This document shows positions 17,006 through 26,033 of a stretch of DNA of 64,000 nucleotides, piece by piece. Within the stretch, counting starts at the first letter, position 1. Every line of letters starts with the position of its first letter. Made by a program: the position numbers and the translations under genes. The DNA is from Flavobacterium sp. HJ-32-4 (GTDB taxonomy: Bacteria; Bacteroidota; Bacteroidia; Flavobacteriales; Flavobacteriaceae): the NCBI RefSeq assembly GCF_022532105.1, contig NZ_CP092832.1, forward strand, positions 930,001-994,000, in the 5' to 3' direction. The notes under the pieces were generated by a model, which saw only the letters and a program-made list of their open reading frames with translations, ran no database searches and was not told where the DNA came from.

Positions 17006-18802
17006 CTAATCATTCAACTTCAACACCGCCATAAACGCTTCCTGCGGAATCTCCACATTACCCACCTGGCGCATGCGTTTCTTACCTTTCTTCTGTTTTT
17101 CAAGGAGTTTGCGCTTCCGCGAGATGTCACCACCGTAACACTTCGCCGTCACGTCTTTCCGTAAGGCCTTCACCGTTTCACGGGCGATGATCTTCGCCCC
17201 GATGGCCGCCTGTATCGGAATATCGAATTGTTGCCTCGGGATGAGCTCCTTCAGCTTCTCGGTCATTTTCTTACCAATCGTATACGCATTGTCCGCATGG
17301 ATCAACGCCGACAACGCATCCACACCATTGCCGTTCAACAACACGTCTACCTTCACCAGGTTCGACGTCCGCAGCCCGATCGGATGGTAGTCAAACGACG
17401 CGTAACCTTTCGAAACGGTCTTCAGCCGGTCATAGAAATCGAATACGATCTCCGCCAACGGCATGTCGAAATTCAATTCCACACGCTCCGGCGTCAGGTA
17501 GGTCTGGTTGGTGATCTGCCCGCGTTTTTCAATACACAGCGACATCACATTGCCCACATAATCCGATTTCGTGATGATGGTCGCCTTGATAAATGGCTCC
17601 TCCACACGGTCCAGTCGCGACGGTTCCGGCAAATCCGACGGGTTGTTCACGATCAGCGCGGTCTCCGGCTCTTTCTTCGTATACGCCAGGTACGATACGT
17701 TCGGAACGGTGGTAATCACCGTCATATTGAACTCGCGCTCCAGTCGCTCCTGTATGATCTCCATGTGCAACATCCCAAGGAAGCCGCAACGGAAGCCAAA
17801 GCCCAACGCAGCCGAACTCTCCGCCTGGAACACCAGCGACGCGTCGTTCAACTGCAGTTTCTCCATCGACGCCCGCAGTTCCTCATAATCTTCCGTATCC
17901 ACAGGGTAAATCCCCGCAAATACCATTGGCTTCACATCCTCAAAGCCCGAGATGCTCGCTTGGGTAGGAGTTTTCGCGTCCGTAATCGTATCGCCCACCT
18001 TCACCTCACGCGCCTCTTTGATACCCGAAATCAGGTAGCCTACGTCGCCGGCCGAAATCACCTGTTTCGGCACCTGGTTCAGTTTCAGCGTACCAATCTC
18101 ATCGGCAAAATATTCGTTTCCGGTCGCCATGAACTTGATCTTCTGGCCTTTCCTGATCTCGCCGTTCTTCACACGGAAGATCACCTCAATACCGCGGAAC
18201 GGGTTGTAAACCGAGTCGAAGATCAAGGCCTGCAACGGCTCATCCGGACTCCCTTTCGGAGCCGGAATCCGCTCAATGATGGCTTCCAGTATTTTATCGA
18301 CACCAAACCCGGTCTTACCTGAGGCCGGTATAATGTCTTCCAGCTTACAGCCGAGCAAGTCTACGATGTCATCGCTCACCTCCTCCGGGTTCGCACTCGG
18401 AAGGTCGACTTTGTTCAGCACCGGGATAATCTCCAGGTCGTTTTCCAACGCCAGATACAGATTCGAGATCGTCTGTGCCTGTATGCTCTGCGCCGCGTCC
18501 ACAATCAGCAACGCCCCCTCGCAGGCCGCGATCGACCGCGACACCTCATACGAAAAGTCGACGTGCCCCGGCGTATCGATCAGGTTCAGGATATACGTCT
18601 CTCCCTTATACACATATTCCATCTGGATCGCGTGGCTCTTGATCGTAATCCCCCGCTCGCGCTCCAGATCCATGTTGTCAAGCAATTGCGCCTGCGCCTC
18701 ACGCGCCGTCACCGTCTGGGTCATGTCGAGCAGGCGGTCGGCCAGCGTCGATTTCCCGTGGTCAATGTGCGCGATAATGCAAAAATTCCGGATGTTCTTC
18801 AT
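17006..18802 (-). CDS. lepA: Elongation factor 4 (ribosome back-translocase)
   Basis: The protein has 598 residues, typical of LepA. GTPase motifs are [10 protein letters not shown] (G1, about 9-18), [10 protein letters not shown] (G2), [11 protein letters not shown] (G3) and NKVDLP (G4). Later parts match domains II, III and V ([20 protein letters not shown]) and the LepA-specific C-terminal domain ([20 protein letters not shown]). It binds ribosomes and helps remodel stalled or early elongation complexes. It is monocistronic, with a candidate TATATTTG promoter at 18969-18976 and a leader of about 155 nt. Confidence 0.97.
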   Translation of the reverse strand: MKNIRNFCIIAHIDHGKSTLADRLLDMTQTVTAREAQAQLLDNMDLERERGITIKSHAIQMEYVYKGETYILNLIDTPGHVDFSYEVSRSIAACEGALLIVDAAQSIQAQTISNLYLALENDLEIIPVLNKVDLPSANPEEVSDDIVDLLGCKLEDIIPASGKTGFGVDKILEAIIERIPAPKGSPDEPLQALIFDSVYNPFRGIEVIFRVKNGEIRKGQKIKFMATGNEYFADEIGTLKLNQVPKQVISAGDVGYLISGIKEAREVKVGDTITDAKTPTQASISGFEDVKPMVFAGIYPVDTEDYEELRASMEKLQLNDASLVFQAESSAALGFGFRCGFLGMLHMEIIQERLEREFNMTVITTVPNVSYLAYTKKEPETALIVNNPSDLPEPSRLDRVEEPFIKATIITKSDYVGNVMSLCIEKRGQITNQTYLTPERVELNFDMPLAEIVFDFYDRLKTVSKGYASFDYHPIGLRTSNLVKVDVLLNGNGVDALSALIHADNAYTIGKKMTEKLKELIPRQQFDIPIQAAIGAKIIARETVKALRKDVTAKCYGGDISRKRKLLEKQKKGKKRMRQVGNVEIPQEAFMAVLKLND

Positions 18803-18968
18803 CTTCCAATTTATAAGTGGGGCGTGCCGGCGCGAAGAAACGTTCCACTCAGGGTCACAGTCTCTGTGCGCGCCGTCGGGCTATCCGCTATAGCCCCTCC
18901 TTTCGTCGGGGGCTGCCGCTTCTATCCCTCACGCGGTCCGTGCTCCAAACACAAACCGTTTCATCCGG

Positions 18969-18976
18969 CAAATATA
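18969..18976 (-). promoter_or_regulatory. -7 box TATATTTG, probably of lepA
   Basis: An exact TAnnTTTG match on the minus strand. Confidence 0.45.
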
Positions 18977-19014
18977 GGGGTTAGTTGCCAAAGTTTTGGG
19001 GTCGGAACCGGATT

Positions 19015-19042
19015 AGTAAGCAGTGGTCAGTAGGCAGTGGTC
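19015..19042. repeat. 14-bp direct duplication
   Basis: AGTAAGCAGTGGTC followed at once by AGTAGGCAGTGGTC (one difference). Confidence 0.8.
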
Positions 19043-19174
19043 ACCAGTCCAATCCACAAAACGGAACCTACCCGAAAGCGGGGTAGCCAAGTCCGTGCGC
19101 GGTCGTCGCTCTTTCCTCGTTTCTGCACACCGTTCTCCGCAAATCCCCCCCCTTTTTCTGCCCAACACATTCAC

Positions 19175-19620
19175 TTATCCGTTCACACCTCGCGTCTTCG
19201 TGCCTTCGCGGCAACCCGCCCATTAAGCGATTTGCTTTTCAGTCAGCCAACATCCATTCCTATCCGTCACACCTCGCGTCTTCGTGCCTTCGCGGCAACC
19301 CGCCCATTAAGCGATCCGCTTTTCAGTCAGCCAACATACACCCCTATCCGTCACACCTCGCGCCTTCGTGCCTTCGCGGCAACACGCCTATCAAACGATC
19401 CGCTTTTCAGTCAGCCAACATACACCCCTATCCGTCACACCTCGCGCCTTCGTGCCTTCGCGGCAATAAGCTTATGAACCAAGCTGCTTTTCGATCGGCC
19501 AACAGCATTCCTATCCGTCACACTTCGCGCCTTCGTGCCTTCGTGTCGCCGAACGCCTTTCAAAAGGCTGCTTTCCCTTCACCAACATAATACTATGTCA
19601 CACTTCGTGCCTTCGCGGCT
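19175..19620. repeat. 84-bp tandem repeat array, about 5-6 copies
   Basis: The anchor TCACACCTCGCG (or TCACACTTCG) begins at 19183, 19267, 19351, 19435, 19518 and 19598, giving periods of 84, 84, 84, 83 and 80. Each unit holds CTTCGTGCCTTCGCGGC and a TTTTCAGTCAGCCAACA-like segment. Copies 1-4 are closest to each other; the last two are degenerate. Because 84 is divisible by 3, a frame stays open across the array, but no start or family supports coding. Confidence 0.9.
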
Positions 19621-19653
19621 CCCGCTAAAGACAACTACCCAATAGCAAGCGCA

Positions 19654-20070
19654 CTATTGCGCCTCTAACAACGAGTCGAAGTCAATGTTGCGTTGCGTTT
19701 TTAGTGCATCCTGCAATGCCGCTATGTACGTTTCGAAGGCTACGCCCAGGTCGTTCGCGTTAATGGGTTCAGCCGCCTCCAACTGCCATATCGAATGCGG
19801 CGAAAACAACCCGTCAGCCACTCGGCGAAACGTAATAATAGGTTCTTCGTGGTCCACTGACAGGTACACAAAATCTTCGACTTGTCCATTTCGCGTGTTA
19901 CGCAGCCATTCATAGGCGCTTATCGCAAATTCAATCAATGGGATTTCCGGTTCGTCAAAAAAGATAACCGGACCTATCGCTATTTGCAGGCGTCCTTCCA
20001 GGTACGCAACGGGATAGCGTTGCTGTGATGCGTCCGGAACGCGCGTTATGTCAAATGTGATTTGCATCAT
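19654..20070 (-). CDS. Hypothetical protein, about 138 residues
   Basis: The start is taken at the ATG at 20070 (MMQITFDITRV); an in-frame GTG at 20115 would add 15 residues. The product is acidic and mostly beta then alpha (PLIEFAISAYEWLRN, VYLSVDHEEPIITFR, FETYIAALQDALKTQ). There is no signal peptide or membrane segment. The size, the acidity and the isolated position in a repeat-rich region resemble immunity-type orphan genes, but no family was recognised. A TATATTTG -7 box sits at 20247-20254. Confidence 0.6.
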   Translation of the reverse strand: MMQITFDITRVPDASQQRYPVAYLEGRLQIAIGPVIFFDEPEIPLIEFAISAYEWLRNTRNGQVEDFVYLSVDHEEPIITFRRVADGLFSPHSIWQLEAAEPINANDLGVAFETYIAALQDALKTQRNIDFDSLLEAQ

Positions 20071-20246
20071 CGGGTAAAACCAATTCGGGTTGAGAGCCAA
20101 TTCACGTCCACACACAGTGCCTCATCCGCCAACGAACTCTTTGATGTAAAAAAAGTATTTTTCGCATACCTACATCCCAACCTTAAAAAACTACCTTGCC
20201 AGTTCACGCAATGGAATCGTAGGCTACTTTAACCGCTTCCATCACG

Positions 20247-20254
20247 CAAATATA
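20247..20254 (-). promoter_or_regulatory. -7 box TATATTTG upstream of the 19654-20070 gene
   Basis: An exact TAnnTTTG match on the minus strand, about 175 bp before the chosen start. Confidence 0.4.
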
Positions 20255-20315
20255 ACCAGTTAAAAAGGCGGAAAAACCGCTCCCAGTGTAGAAGTTGCCT
20301 GCGTCTCCTTTCACT

Positions 20316-20393
20316 GCGACCACTTCCGCGACCACTTCCGCGACTACTTCCGCGACTACTTCCGCGACTGCGACTGTGACTGCGACTGCGACT
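20316..20393. repeat. 12-bp x4 then 6-bp x5 tandem repeats
   Basis: GCGAC(C/T)ACTTCC four times (20316-20363), passing directly into GCGACT five times with one variant (20364-20393). The 6-bp part and the edge of the 12-bp part encode the C-terminus and stop codon of the small ORF at 20356-20514. Confidence 0.9.
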
Positions 20394-20514
20394 CTTCCTC
20401 CGCCTCCTCCGTCCCCTCTCCGCTGCGATCCGGAACCGGCATTTGGTGAAGGGTAACATCTACATCGGGGTTGTGGCTTCTTTCCCGATCCCAGTCATGT
20501 GGTTTTGCTTTCAT
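20356..20514 (-). CDS. Small ORF coupled to yihY, 52 residues
   Basis: The ATG at 20514 overlaps the TGA of the YihY gene as ATGA, an arrangement that supports translational coupling. The product starts MKAKPHDWDRERSHNPDVDV, is hydrophilic and acidic, and ends in Ser-Gln dipeptides (SQSQSQSQSRK) encoded by the GCGACT repeat. The TAG stop lies inside the 12-bp repeat. There is no signal peptide. No family was recognised. Repeat slippage would change the length of the SQ tail in two-residue steps. Confidence 0.6.
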   Translation of the reverse strand: MKAKPHDWDRERSHNPDVDVTLHQMPVPDRSGEGTEEAEEESQSQSQSQSRK

Positions 20515-21485
20515 CGTTTCTTTAAACTAGGTTCTTTCAACTTGTCTACTTTCGTAAAAGGCAACACAACCACGTCGCGCTCCTTCTCAATTTCCTCTAC
20601 ATACACGGCATAATCGGCCGGCTCAATCCGCGCCCCCACATATTCCGCATACGTTTTGGTGAACTCCGCGCCGAAATATAAAATAATGGCACTATAGTAC
20701 ACCCATAATAAAATCAGGATCAACGACCCGGCGGCGCCATACGGACTCGCCGCGCCTGTTTTCTCCAAATACAACCCAATCAAAAAACGCCCCAACAAGA
20801 AAAGACACGCCGTGAAAAACGCCCCGATCCGAACATGCTTCCACGCAATTTTCGCATCCGGCAGTACCTTAAAAATCACCGCAAAAAGCAGTGTAATCAC
20901 CCCAAAACTTAACACGAGGTTCGCCAGGTGCAACAGGGTTACCGTTGTGTCTGGAAAATAGCGCATCAGATAATCACTGATCGCCGCCAACACACCATTG
21001 ACGATCAGCGTCACAATCAGCAGAAAGCCCAACCCAATGATCAACGACGACGACAACAACCGATCTGTCAGCAATTTCAGCCAACCGCGTTTCGGCTTCG
21101 CCTTCACTTTCCAGATCCAGTTGATTGAATCCTGTATCTCACCGAACACCGACGTAGCGCCTATAAATACCGTAACCGAGCCAATCGCCAACGCCGTATA
21201 CGTCGTACCCGACAACTCCATATTCTGGATGATTTCCTGCACCTGCGCCGCCGCTTCCGGACCGATCAAGCCATTGATTTCCGCAAACACATGCCCTTCA
21301 ATCGCATCCCGTCCAAAAAACAGGCTGGTCAACGAGATTAGCAACAACAGCAACGGCGCCATGGAGAACACCGTGTAATACGACAACGCGGCACTCAACT
21401 TCAGCGCCCGGTCGTTTGAAAATCGGATGGCACTCGTCCGCAAGAGCCACCAGGCCGCCGACAAGAAACTTCTTTTTTTTTGCAT
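20511..21485 (-). CDS. YihY/BrkB-family inner-membrane protein
   Basis: The protein has 324 residues and about six membrane segments (LSAALSYYTVFSMAPLLLLL, LIIGLGFLLIVTLIVNGVL, LVLSFGVITLLFAVIF, FFTACLFLLGRFLIGLYL, GSLILILLWVYYSAIILYFG). The motifs ALSYYTVFSMAPLL and AEFTKTYAEYVG are typical of the family once called ribonuclease BN. The true role is unknown; several members behave as envelope or transport-related proteins. The stop codon overlaps the start of the 52-residue ORF. Confidence 0.92.
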   Translation of the reverse strand: MQKKRSFLSAAWWLLRTSAIRFSNDRALKLSAALSYYTVFSMAPLLLLLISLTSLFFGRDAIEGHVFAEINGLIGPEAAAQVQEIIQNMELSGTTYTALAIGSVTVFIGATSVFGEIQDSINWIWKVKAKPKRGWLKLLTDRLLSSSLIIGLGFLLIVTLIVNGVLAAISDYLMRYFPDTTVTLLHLANLVLSFGVITLLFAVIFKVLPDAKIAWKHVRIGAFFTACLFLLGRFLIGLYLEKTGAASPYGAAGSLILILLWVYYSAIILYFGAEFTKTYAEYVGARIEPADYAVYVEEIEKERDVVVLPFTKVDKLKEPSLKKR

Positions 21486-21505
21486 GGGTAGAATGGGTTA
21501 TATGC

Positions 21506-21538
21506 GGAAAACACCAGATCATTTCGAATCCGGTGTCT
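21506..21538 (-). terminator. Possible terminator of the SRPBCC gene
   Basis: On the minus strand ACACCGGAT and ATCTGGTGT form a 9-bp stem with one mismatch and a loop of about 8 nt, followed by a short T run. It lies between the SRPBCC gene and yihY. Confidence 0.5.
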
Positions 21539-21565
21539 TCCTATCAAAAAGCGATGGAGTGCGGT

Positions 21566-22354
21566 TTAGGTACGTTCGTTTTCCAGGTAATTTTTGAGTC
21601 CTTCAATATCGCTGCGCACCATCTTTTCAAAGAGGGGGTTCAGCAAACGCGCAGCCGCTTCGCCCGCCATCCCCAGGGGTGCGTGATACGAAAGCGTCAC
21701 ATCCAGTTCGGTGCCGCCGTGGTCGTTATCCCGGAAATAGACCTTCCCGGCATTTTCAACGGTCGACTCCGGAAGCGAATGCCAGCTGAGCAACTTTCCG
21801 GGCTCATCCATCAAAATCTGGGCTTTCCAGCTCACATGCCCGATACCGACCGGTCCTTTCGCCGTCCATTCAGACGTGAGCGTGTCAATTTCGCGTACCG
21901 AGTCAAGATGGCTCATGAAACGCGGCAGGTTTTCGAGTTTGCGCCAAAAGTCATACACCTCCTGCGCCCGGCGGTCAATCGCTACGGTCATCCGGATGTT
22001 GACGTTCTGTCCGCCTTTACCGTTTTTCTTTGCAAGGGCATAGGCCGGACAATAACCCGTAATGGCCCGCGCCAACAAAACGCCGCCGGCTGTTGTTTTC
22101 AGGGTACTTTTCGGTTTGCCCGACAGGCCGCTATACAGCAGGTACGTACCGGCTGCCGCCGTGACGATGCGTTCCACAAGGCTCACATTGGCTTTGAGTC
22201 CGGGTATTACACTCGGGTTTTGGTTGCGCTCCCGTGTAAAAGGTTCCGCTTCGTGGGCATTGCTGACACTCGCATAGCGATTGGGGTCAGTGCCCGATGC
22301 GTCAATTTTGGAGAAAGGGCGTTTGGTGCCGTTATCTGAGGTCATCGTTTTCAT
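21566..22354 (-). CDS. DUF2892-SRPBCC two-domain protein
   Basis: The start is set at the ATG at 22354 because the TACCTTTG -7 box (22386-22379) overlaps the further upstream ATG at 22381. That gives 262 residues. Residues about 45-105 resemble the DUF2892/YgaP-type membrane hairpin (NVSLVERIVTAAAGTYLLYS, TTAGGVLLARAITGYCPAY). Residues about 115-260 are an SRPBCC (START-like) domain: MTVAIDRRAQEVYDFWRKLE, LPRFMSHLDSV, WHSLPES, and the C-terminal helix. SRPBCC domains bind hydrophobic ligands; this one would face the cytoplasm beside the membrane. The ligand is unknown. Confidence 0.82.
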   Translation of the reverse strand: MKTMTSDNGTKRPFSKIDASGTDPNRYASVSNAHEAEPFTRERNQNPSVIPGLKANVSLVERIVTAAAGTYLLYSGLSGKPKSTLKTTAGGVLLARAITGYCPAYALAKKNGKGGQNVNIRMTVAIDRRAQEVYDFWRKLENLPRFMSHLDSVREIDTLTSEWTAKGPVGIGHVSWKAQILMDEPGKLLSWHSLPESTVENAGKVYFRDNDHGGTELDVTLSYHAPLGMAGEAAARLLNPLFEKMVRSDIEGLKNYLENERT

Positions 22355-22378
22355 TTGAGAAGGTATTTGGATCATTCC

Positions 22379-22386
22379 CAAAGGTA
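22379..22386 (-). promoter_or_regulatory. -7 box TACCTTTG of the SRPBCC gene
   Basis: An exact TAnnTTTG match that decides the start of the gene at 22354. Confidence 0.5.
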
Positions 22387-22440
22387 AACCGAGACATCCA
22401 CGGACTCCTTACACGATACGCCGGGTGTATTACAGAATGC

Positions 22441-23994
22441 TCAGTTCTTGACGATTTTCTGCGTCGGCAATCCATCTGCCGCAACGAAGTAAAGACCGCT
22501 CGCGAGTCCGTCCAGTGACAACGGCTGTCCGCCTGCCACCGTAAACTCCTGTACCGGCTGCCCGAGCGTATTGTAAATACGGCCGTGCAACGACCTCGGC
22601 ACATCCAACTGGATCGCGGTGGTCGCCGGGTTCGGATACCAACGGGGAGTAGTAGAAAGGGGAGAAGGCACGCCCAGCGTGGTGCTGAGTTTCGCCAAAA
22701 ACGGATACATCGGAAAAGCGTCAAAAGTGAGTGAAAGAGTGTCAAATACGGCGCTTCCGTTGGCCATGCCCGACACATACGCGCTTCCGTCTGGCGCAAT
22801 CGCAATACCGTCCGCACGGTCCGCCCATTCGCCTCCGGCCGTTTTCGCAAACAGCACATGTCCGTCCGCATCCAGTTTTAATACCAATACCTGGTAGTCC
22901 TGGCCCGCGTTGGAGGCAGTGGTCGGGTTCCATTGGATGTCGTAGCGTGTGCGTCCCGCGAAGAAAACGTTACCCTCGGGGTCAAGTGCCAACGGATTCC
23001 GGTTGCCCGCTATCGCTTCCCCCGCGGCAGGCATATCGCCGTTACCCGGCACTTCCCGCACCCACATAAAATCGCCGTTTGCGTTGAGTCGCGCGATAAA
23101 GAAATCGGCCCCGAAGGCCGGGCCGCCCACTTCAATACCGCCAAAGGTAAAACTGCCGTTCAGGTCACCGCAAAAGTAGACTTCATCGGGTTGCCGGGCC
23201 TTCACATGCGGGTTCGAACAAGTGATGTCTTCTGTAAAACGCGCCCACTGAAAGGTACCGGCCGCGTTGTATTTCGCTATATATACATTGTAGGCCAGAG
23301 GCGTGGTAGCCGATACACCTCCGAACGAACTGTTCATATCAGCACACGAACCGGCCGTATACAGGTTCCCCGCCGTATCGATCGCCAGCGAAGAAACCGA
23401 CCGAACGCCCATTTGTTCAATGTGCGAAAGCGAAGCACCGCTGGGAGAGAACGTGTCGATATAGCTGTTCATGTAGTCACCGTAACCCAAATACACATTG
23501 TCAGCCGCGTCAACGGCCAGCGCGCGGCACTGTTGCACGATGCTGTCTTCAATAAGAGGGGTGTGGTACCATAGTACGGCCCCATTCGGGTCGAGTTTCA
23601 CCAACAGTGGCTGTATCCCGTCGGCTGCCGAGAGCAGGGCTACATTGTCAAGTAAAAGGCCGCCCATCCAGCCCAACGCCAGATAGAGATTGCCCGCCGA
23701 ATCCGTTTCGATCTGGTAGACCGCCACGTTGCCCGTGAGGCTGCGCGACATCAATAACTGCCCGTCGGCGCTGTACTTCTTCACAGCCAGGTTGCCCATG
23801 ATATCGGCCCCGTAGGCCACCGGCGTGTTGTCGAAACCCGCCAGGAAGACATTCCCGTTTGGGTCAGACGCCACCGTATAGCCCACATAATCCGGGTTCA
23901 TTTCCAAATCGATCGGCGTCGCCTGCAACCACTGGAATTGCTGGGCCGAAGCCATAAACGAAACACTAAGCAGAAGAAGTAGTAATTTTTTCAT
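22441..23994 (-). CDS. Secreted beta-propeller protein with T9SS type A sorting domain
   Basis: From the ATG at 23994 the protein has 517 residues and starts MKKLLLLLLSVSFMASAQ, a signal peptide; the longer open frame upstream is non-coding repeat. The body consists of repeated blades of the SBBP type (DSAGNLYLALGWMGG, DAADNVYLGYGDYM, DPEGNVFFAGRTRYD, APDGSAYVSGMANG). The last 75 residues form a Por sorting domain (WYPNPATTAIQLDV, IYNTLGQPVQEF, GLASGLYFVAADG, KIVKN), which directs export through the type IX system. The substrate or partner is unknown. Confidence 0.9.
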   Translation of the reverse strand: MKKLLLLLLSVSFMASAQQFQWLQATPIDLEMNPDYVGYTVASDPNGNVFLAGFDNTPVAYGADIMGNLAVKKYSADGQLLMSRSLTGNVAVYQIETDSAGNLYLALGWMGGLLLDNVALLSAADGIQPLLVKLDPNGAVLWYHTPLIEDSIVQQCRALAVDAADNVYLGYGDYMNSYIDTFSPSGASLSHIEQMGVRSVSSLAIDTAGNLYTAGSCADMNSSFGGVSATTPLAYNVYIAKYNAAGTFQWARFTEDITCSNPHVKARQPDEVYFCGDLNGSFTFGGIEVGGPAFGADFFIARLNANGDFMWVREVPGNGDMPAAGEAIAGNRNPLALDPEGNVFFAGRTRYDIQWNPTTASNAGQDYQVLVLKLDADGHVLFAKTAGGEWADRADGIAIAPDGSAYVSGMANGSAVFDTLSLTFDAFPMYPFLAKLSTTLGVPSPLSTTPRWYPNPATTAIQLDVPRSLHGRIYNTLGQPVQEFTVAGGQPLSLDGLASGLYFVAADGLPTQKIVKN

Positions 23995-24063
23995 AAGCGG
24001 TCGGCATGTGAAGATAAGATGCGGCGGAGAGAGAAAGGATGCGTGTGGAGCATGGTAAACGCT

Positions 24064-24300
24064 TAACCCTATTTTGAGCGCAGCCGAGAAATCTAAATCG
24101 ATGGCACCGTCCGTCGTCATCCCGAGCGCAGCGAGGGACCTACCGCCCAATCCGCAATCCGACGGCACCGATTTTTATTCTCTGCCCAGAGCAACCGGCG
24201 GCCTTCTTGTGCTACCACCCGCAAACCAATACGATTCATCCAAACGTGCTTTTTTCGTATTTTGACCTCCATAAGTTGTCAATTCCCACACGGAGTGCAA
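24064..24300. repeat. Composite intergenic repeat, full copy A (L-J-R)
   Basis: The left part L (24064-24162) holds two REP-like units, GAGCGCAGCCGAGAAATCT and CGAGCGCAGCGAGGGACCT. The joint J (24163-24197) reads CGGCACCGAT...CAACCG. The right part R runs to about 24300 and includes CCTCCATAAGTTGTCAATTC. Related partial copies are at 25054, 26228 and 26821. Confidence 0.85.
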
Positions 24301-24413
24301 ATCCCCAAGATGGGCTCGTCACTTGAAATGGGAGCCCTATCTGGAATCAATCAAACGAAACATTCTTAGCTTTGGCGAGATACACTAAACTTTTAGGCAC
24401 CTTTGACTGATTC

Positions 24414-25013
24414 ATGAAAAAAGTCTATGCCATCGCCATTTTGTTTATTTGTGTTTCCTGTGCGATAGAGCGAAACACAGGCGCTACTCCCTTTCTTGCC
24501 CTTCCCGACAAGGAGGTAAAGAACGGAAACACACTGACGCTACAGGTAAAGAATGATTCAGGAGCGGTGCTGTTTTTTCCGGTAAACGAGGATCCAAACT
24601 ACTACAGGAATTATCTTTTTATTAAAGCCCAGAAATTAGCTTCGACTTTTCGAATAATAGTCGAAGATGAAACGGGCACGGAAACAAATCTTCAGATAGA
24701 GCGGAACACCCTACATTTCGACGATTATGATGAGTATAAAAATGAAGTAGTGAATAAGGGCTATTTGGAGCCGGCTCTCAAAGAAGTAGCCGGGAAAAAG
24801 TACATAGAGATCAAAATCCCCTTTAACATGTATAGTAAGGATCCATATACAGGCTATCTGTATCAGTACGCACTAAAAGAAGGGAAAAAGTACTTTGTCC
24901 GCATACAATATACCCCTGACCCAAAGGTAATGGAGAAGTTTCGGCAGCGAGGAATTAAAGTATATGATAAAGCGCTGATTTCAAATAAAGTCCCTCTTAC
25001 GTTACCCGATTGA
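24414..25013 (+). CDS. Predicted lipoprotein, 199 residues, unknown function
   Basis: MKKVYAIAILFICVSCAIER is a lipoprotein signal with Cys16 at the lipobox VSC. The mature part is a beta-rich domain (NTLTLQVKNDSGAVLFFPV, YIEIKIPFNMYSK, KKYFVRIQYTPDP) reminiscent of an immunoglobulin-like fold. It lies between repeat copy A and repeat copy B, both of which carry the J-R segment in direct orientation. No family was recognised. GC content is lower than in flanking housekeeping genes. Confidence 0.65.
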   Translation: MKKVYAIAILFICVSCAIERNTGATPFLALPDKEVKNGNTLTLQVKNDSGAVLFFPVNEDPNYYRNYLFIKAQKLASTFRIIVEDETGTETNLQIERNTLHFDDYDEYKNEVVNKGYLEPALKEVAGKKYIEIKIPFNMYSKDPYTGYLYQYALKEGKKYFVRIQYTPDPKVMEKFRQRGIKVYDKALISNKVPLTLPD

Positions 25014-25053
25014 AAAAAATCCGAACAGCACGAATAAGATAGAAAACAACTTC

Positions 25054-25186
25054 GACGGCGCCGATTTTATTCCCCACCCTGAACAACCAACGGCCTTCTT
25101 TCGCTACCACCCGCAAACCAATACGAATCATTCAAACGTGCTTTTCGTACGTTAATCGCCATAAGTTGTCAATTCCCGCACGGGTT
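25054..25186. repeat. Composite intergenic repeat, partial copy B (J-R)
   Basis: Starts GACGGCGCCGATTTTATTCC and ends at AAGTTGTCAATTCCCGCACGG. It has the J and R parts only; the L part is absent. Confidence 0.8.
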
Positions 25187-25225
25187 GAAATGACGTGTGA
25201 TCGGTCAAACTCAGCGCATACAAGA

Positions 25226-25603
25226 TCAAAATAGTCCGGGGAACAACCTTCGAGCACGTTCTGTTTTTAATTTGTCCAATTTCGGTTTTGCAATTGCGAA
25301 ATAGGAGGTAGAAAAGACATTCATGACTTCTGGCAAATGGTTTTTCAAAAAGATAATTTCGTTTTCAGTGCTGTATGGCTCTGAAAAATAAGTCATTATA
25401 ATTTCGATATCGTACGCATCATTGGGATGTAACCGATGGAAGAACTCAATATTGAAAAACGATCTGGAGATGGAAAGACGTATTAGGGTGTCATTTAGTA
25501 CAAAATCGGAGTATTGGTCACCAAAAAAAGGCGATTGGCGTTCCGTAACGGACGTGAATCCATGGTCGGTCAGATAGTTTTTTATTTCAAGCCATCTCTC
25601 CAT
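25226..25603 (-). CDS. Orphan protein, 125 residues, unknown
   Basis: The start is set at the ATG at 25603 (MERWLEIKNYLTDHGF); an in-frame TTG at 25630 would overlap the upstream gene. The protein is soluble, mixed alpha/beta, with no signal peptide. It ends in a basic helix (KLDKLKTERARRLFPGLF). The start lies 13 bp after the stop of the 74-residue gene, so they look co-transcribed. The size and setting resemble immunity-type orphans. No family was recognised. Confidence 0.55.
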   Translation of the reverse strand: MERWLEIKNYLTDHGFTSVTERQSPFFGDQYSDFVLNDTLIRLSISRSFFNIEFFHRLHPNDAYDIEIIMTYFSEPYSTENEIIFLKNHLPEVMNVFSTSYFAIAKPKLDKLKTERARRLFPGLF

Positions 25604-25616
25604 GACAATCCCCGCC

Positions 25617-25841
25617 TTACGCAACCACAACGTTGATACCGTCGATGAGCTGCGTTCTGGCCGTTATCCATTGCCCCCTATCGTACGAGTCAAGCATCAC
25701 TCGGGTGACGGGATCCTTAAGGCCACGGGCCGCATAAAATTGCGACTGCATGATAAAATACTTCGACCCCAGATCATCTTCAAGTTCGAACAGCCACCGG
25801 TGTGAGGCGGTATAATTGACTTCTGTTATTCGTAAGCGCAT
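25617..25841 (-). CDS. Orphan small protein, 74 residues, unknown
   Basis: The ATG at 25841 gives MRLRITEVNYTASHRWLFEL and a compact beta-rich chain ending DGINVVVA. An open frame extends upstream to 25925 but starts in AT-rich sequence with no better start. It sits directly upstream of the 125-residue orphan. No family was recognised. Confidence 0.5.
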   Translation of the reverse strand: MRLRITEVNYTASHRWLFELEDDLGSKYFIMQSQFYAARGLKDPVTRVMLDSYDRGQWITARTQLIDGINVVVA

Positions 25842-26033
25842 TGTAAGAAGATTAGGAATACGAAACGGCGACCAATGCGTGGCGAATCTACTAAAGATTT
25901 TGATAAATTGGCTACACAAAATCACCGAGCGATATTCGCACCCCTAATTGCTGCCTCAAAGGGTGGGATGCTGTGCCAACGAAAACGGCACGTCAGTCAA
26001 TGTCAAGCCGATTTAGAAGGATGAATGAACCAG

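Larger units (their letters stand above)
18803..19174. other. Non-coding stretch upstream of lepA
   Basis: No gene was seen. It contains the likely lepA promoter and leader, then a 14-bp direct duplication (19015-19042), then leads into the 84-bp repeat array. Confidence 0.6.

Noticed and set aside
17228..18322. Plus-strand open frame of 364 codons inside lepA
   Set aside because: It is antisense to a clear lepA and rich in Arg/His as expected for a shadow frame.
19037..19477. Open frame of 146 codons across the 84-bp array, which would encode a repeated 28-residue motif
   Set aside because: The frame is open only because the repeat unit is a multiple of three. There is no promoter or convincing start and the copies drift at all codon positions.
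19175..19620. CRISPR array
   Set aside because: The whole 84-bp unit repeats, with no unique spacers between short repeats, and no cas genes are near.
20229..20459. Arg/Ser-rich open frame on the minus strand
   Set aside because: It is a frame shadow of the GCGACT and 12-bp repeats; the frame coupled to yihY (20356-20514) explains the region better.
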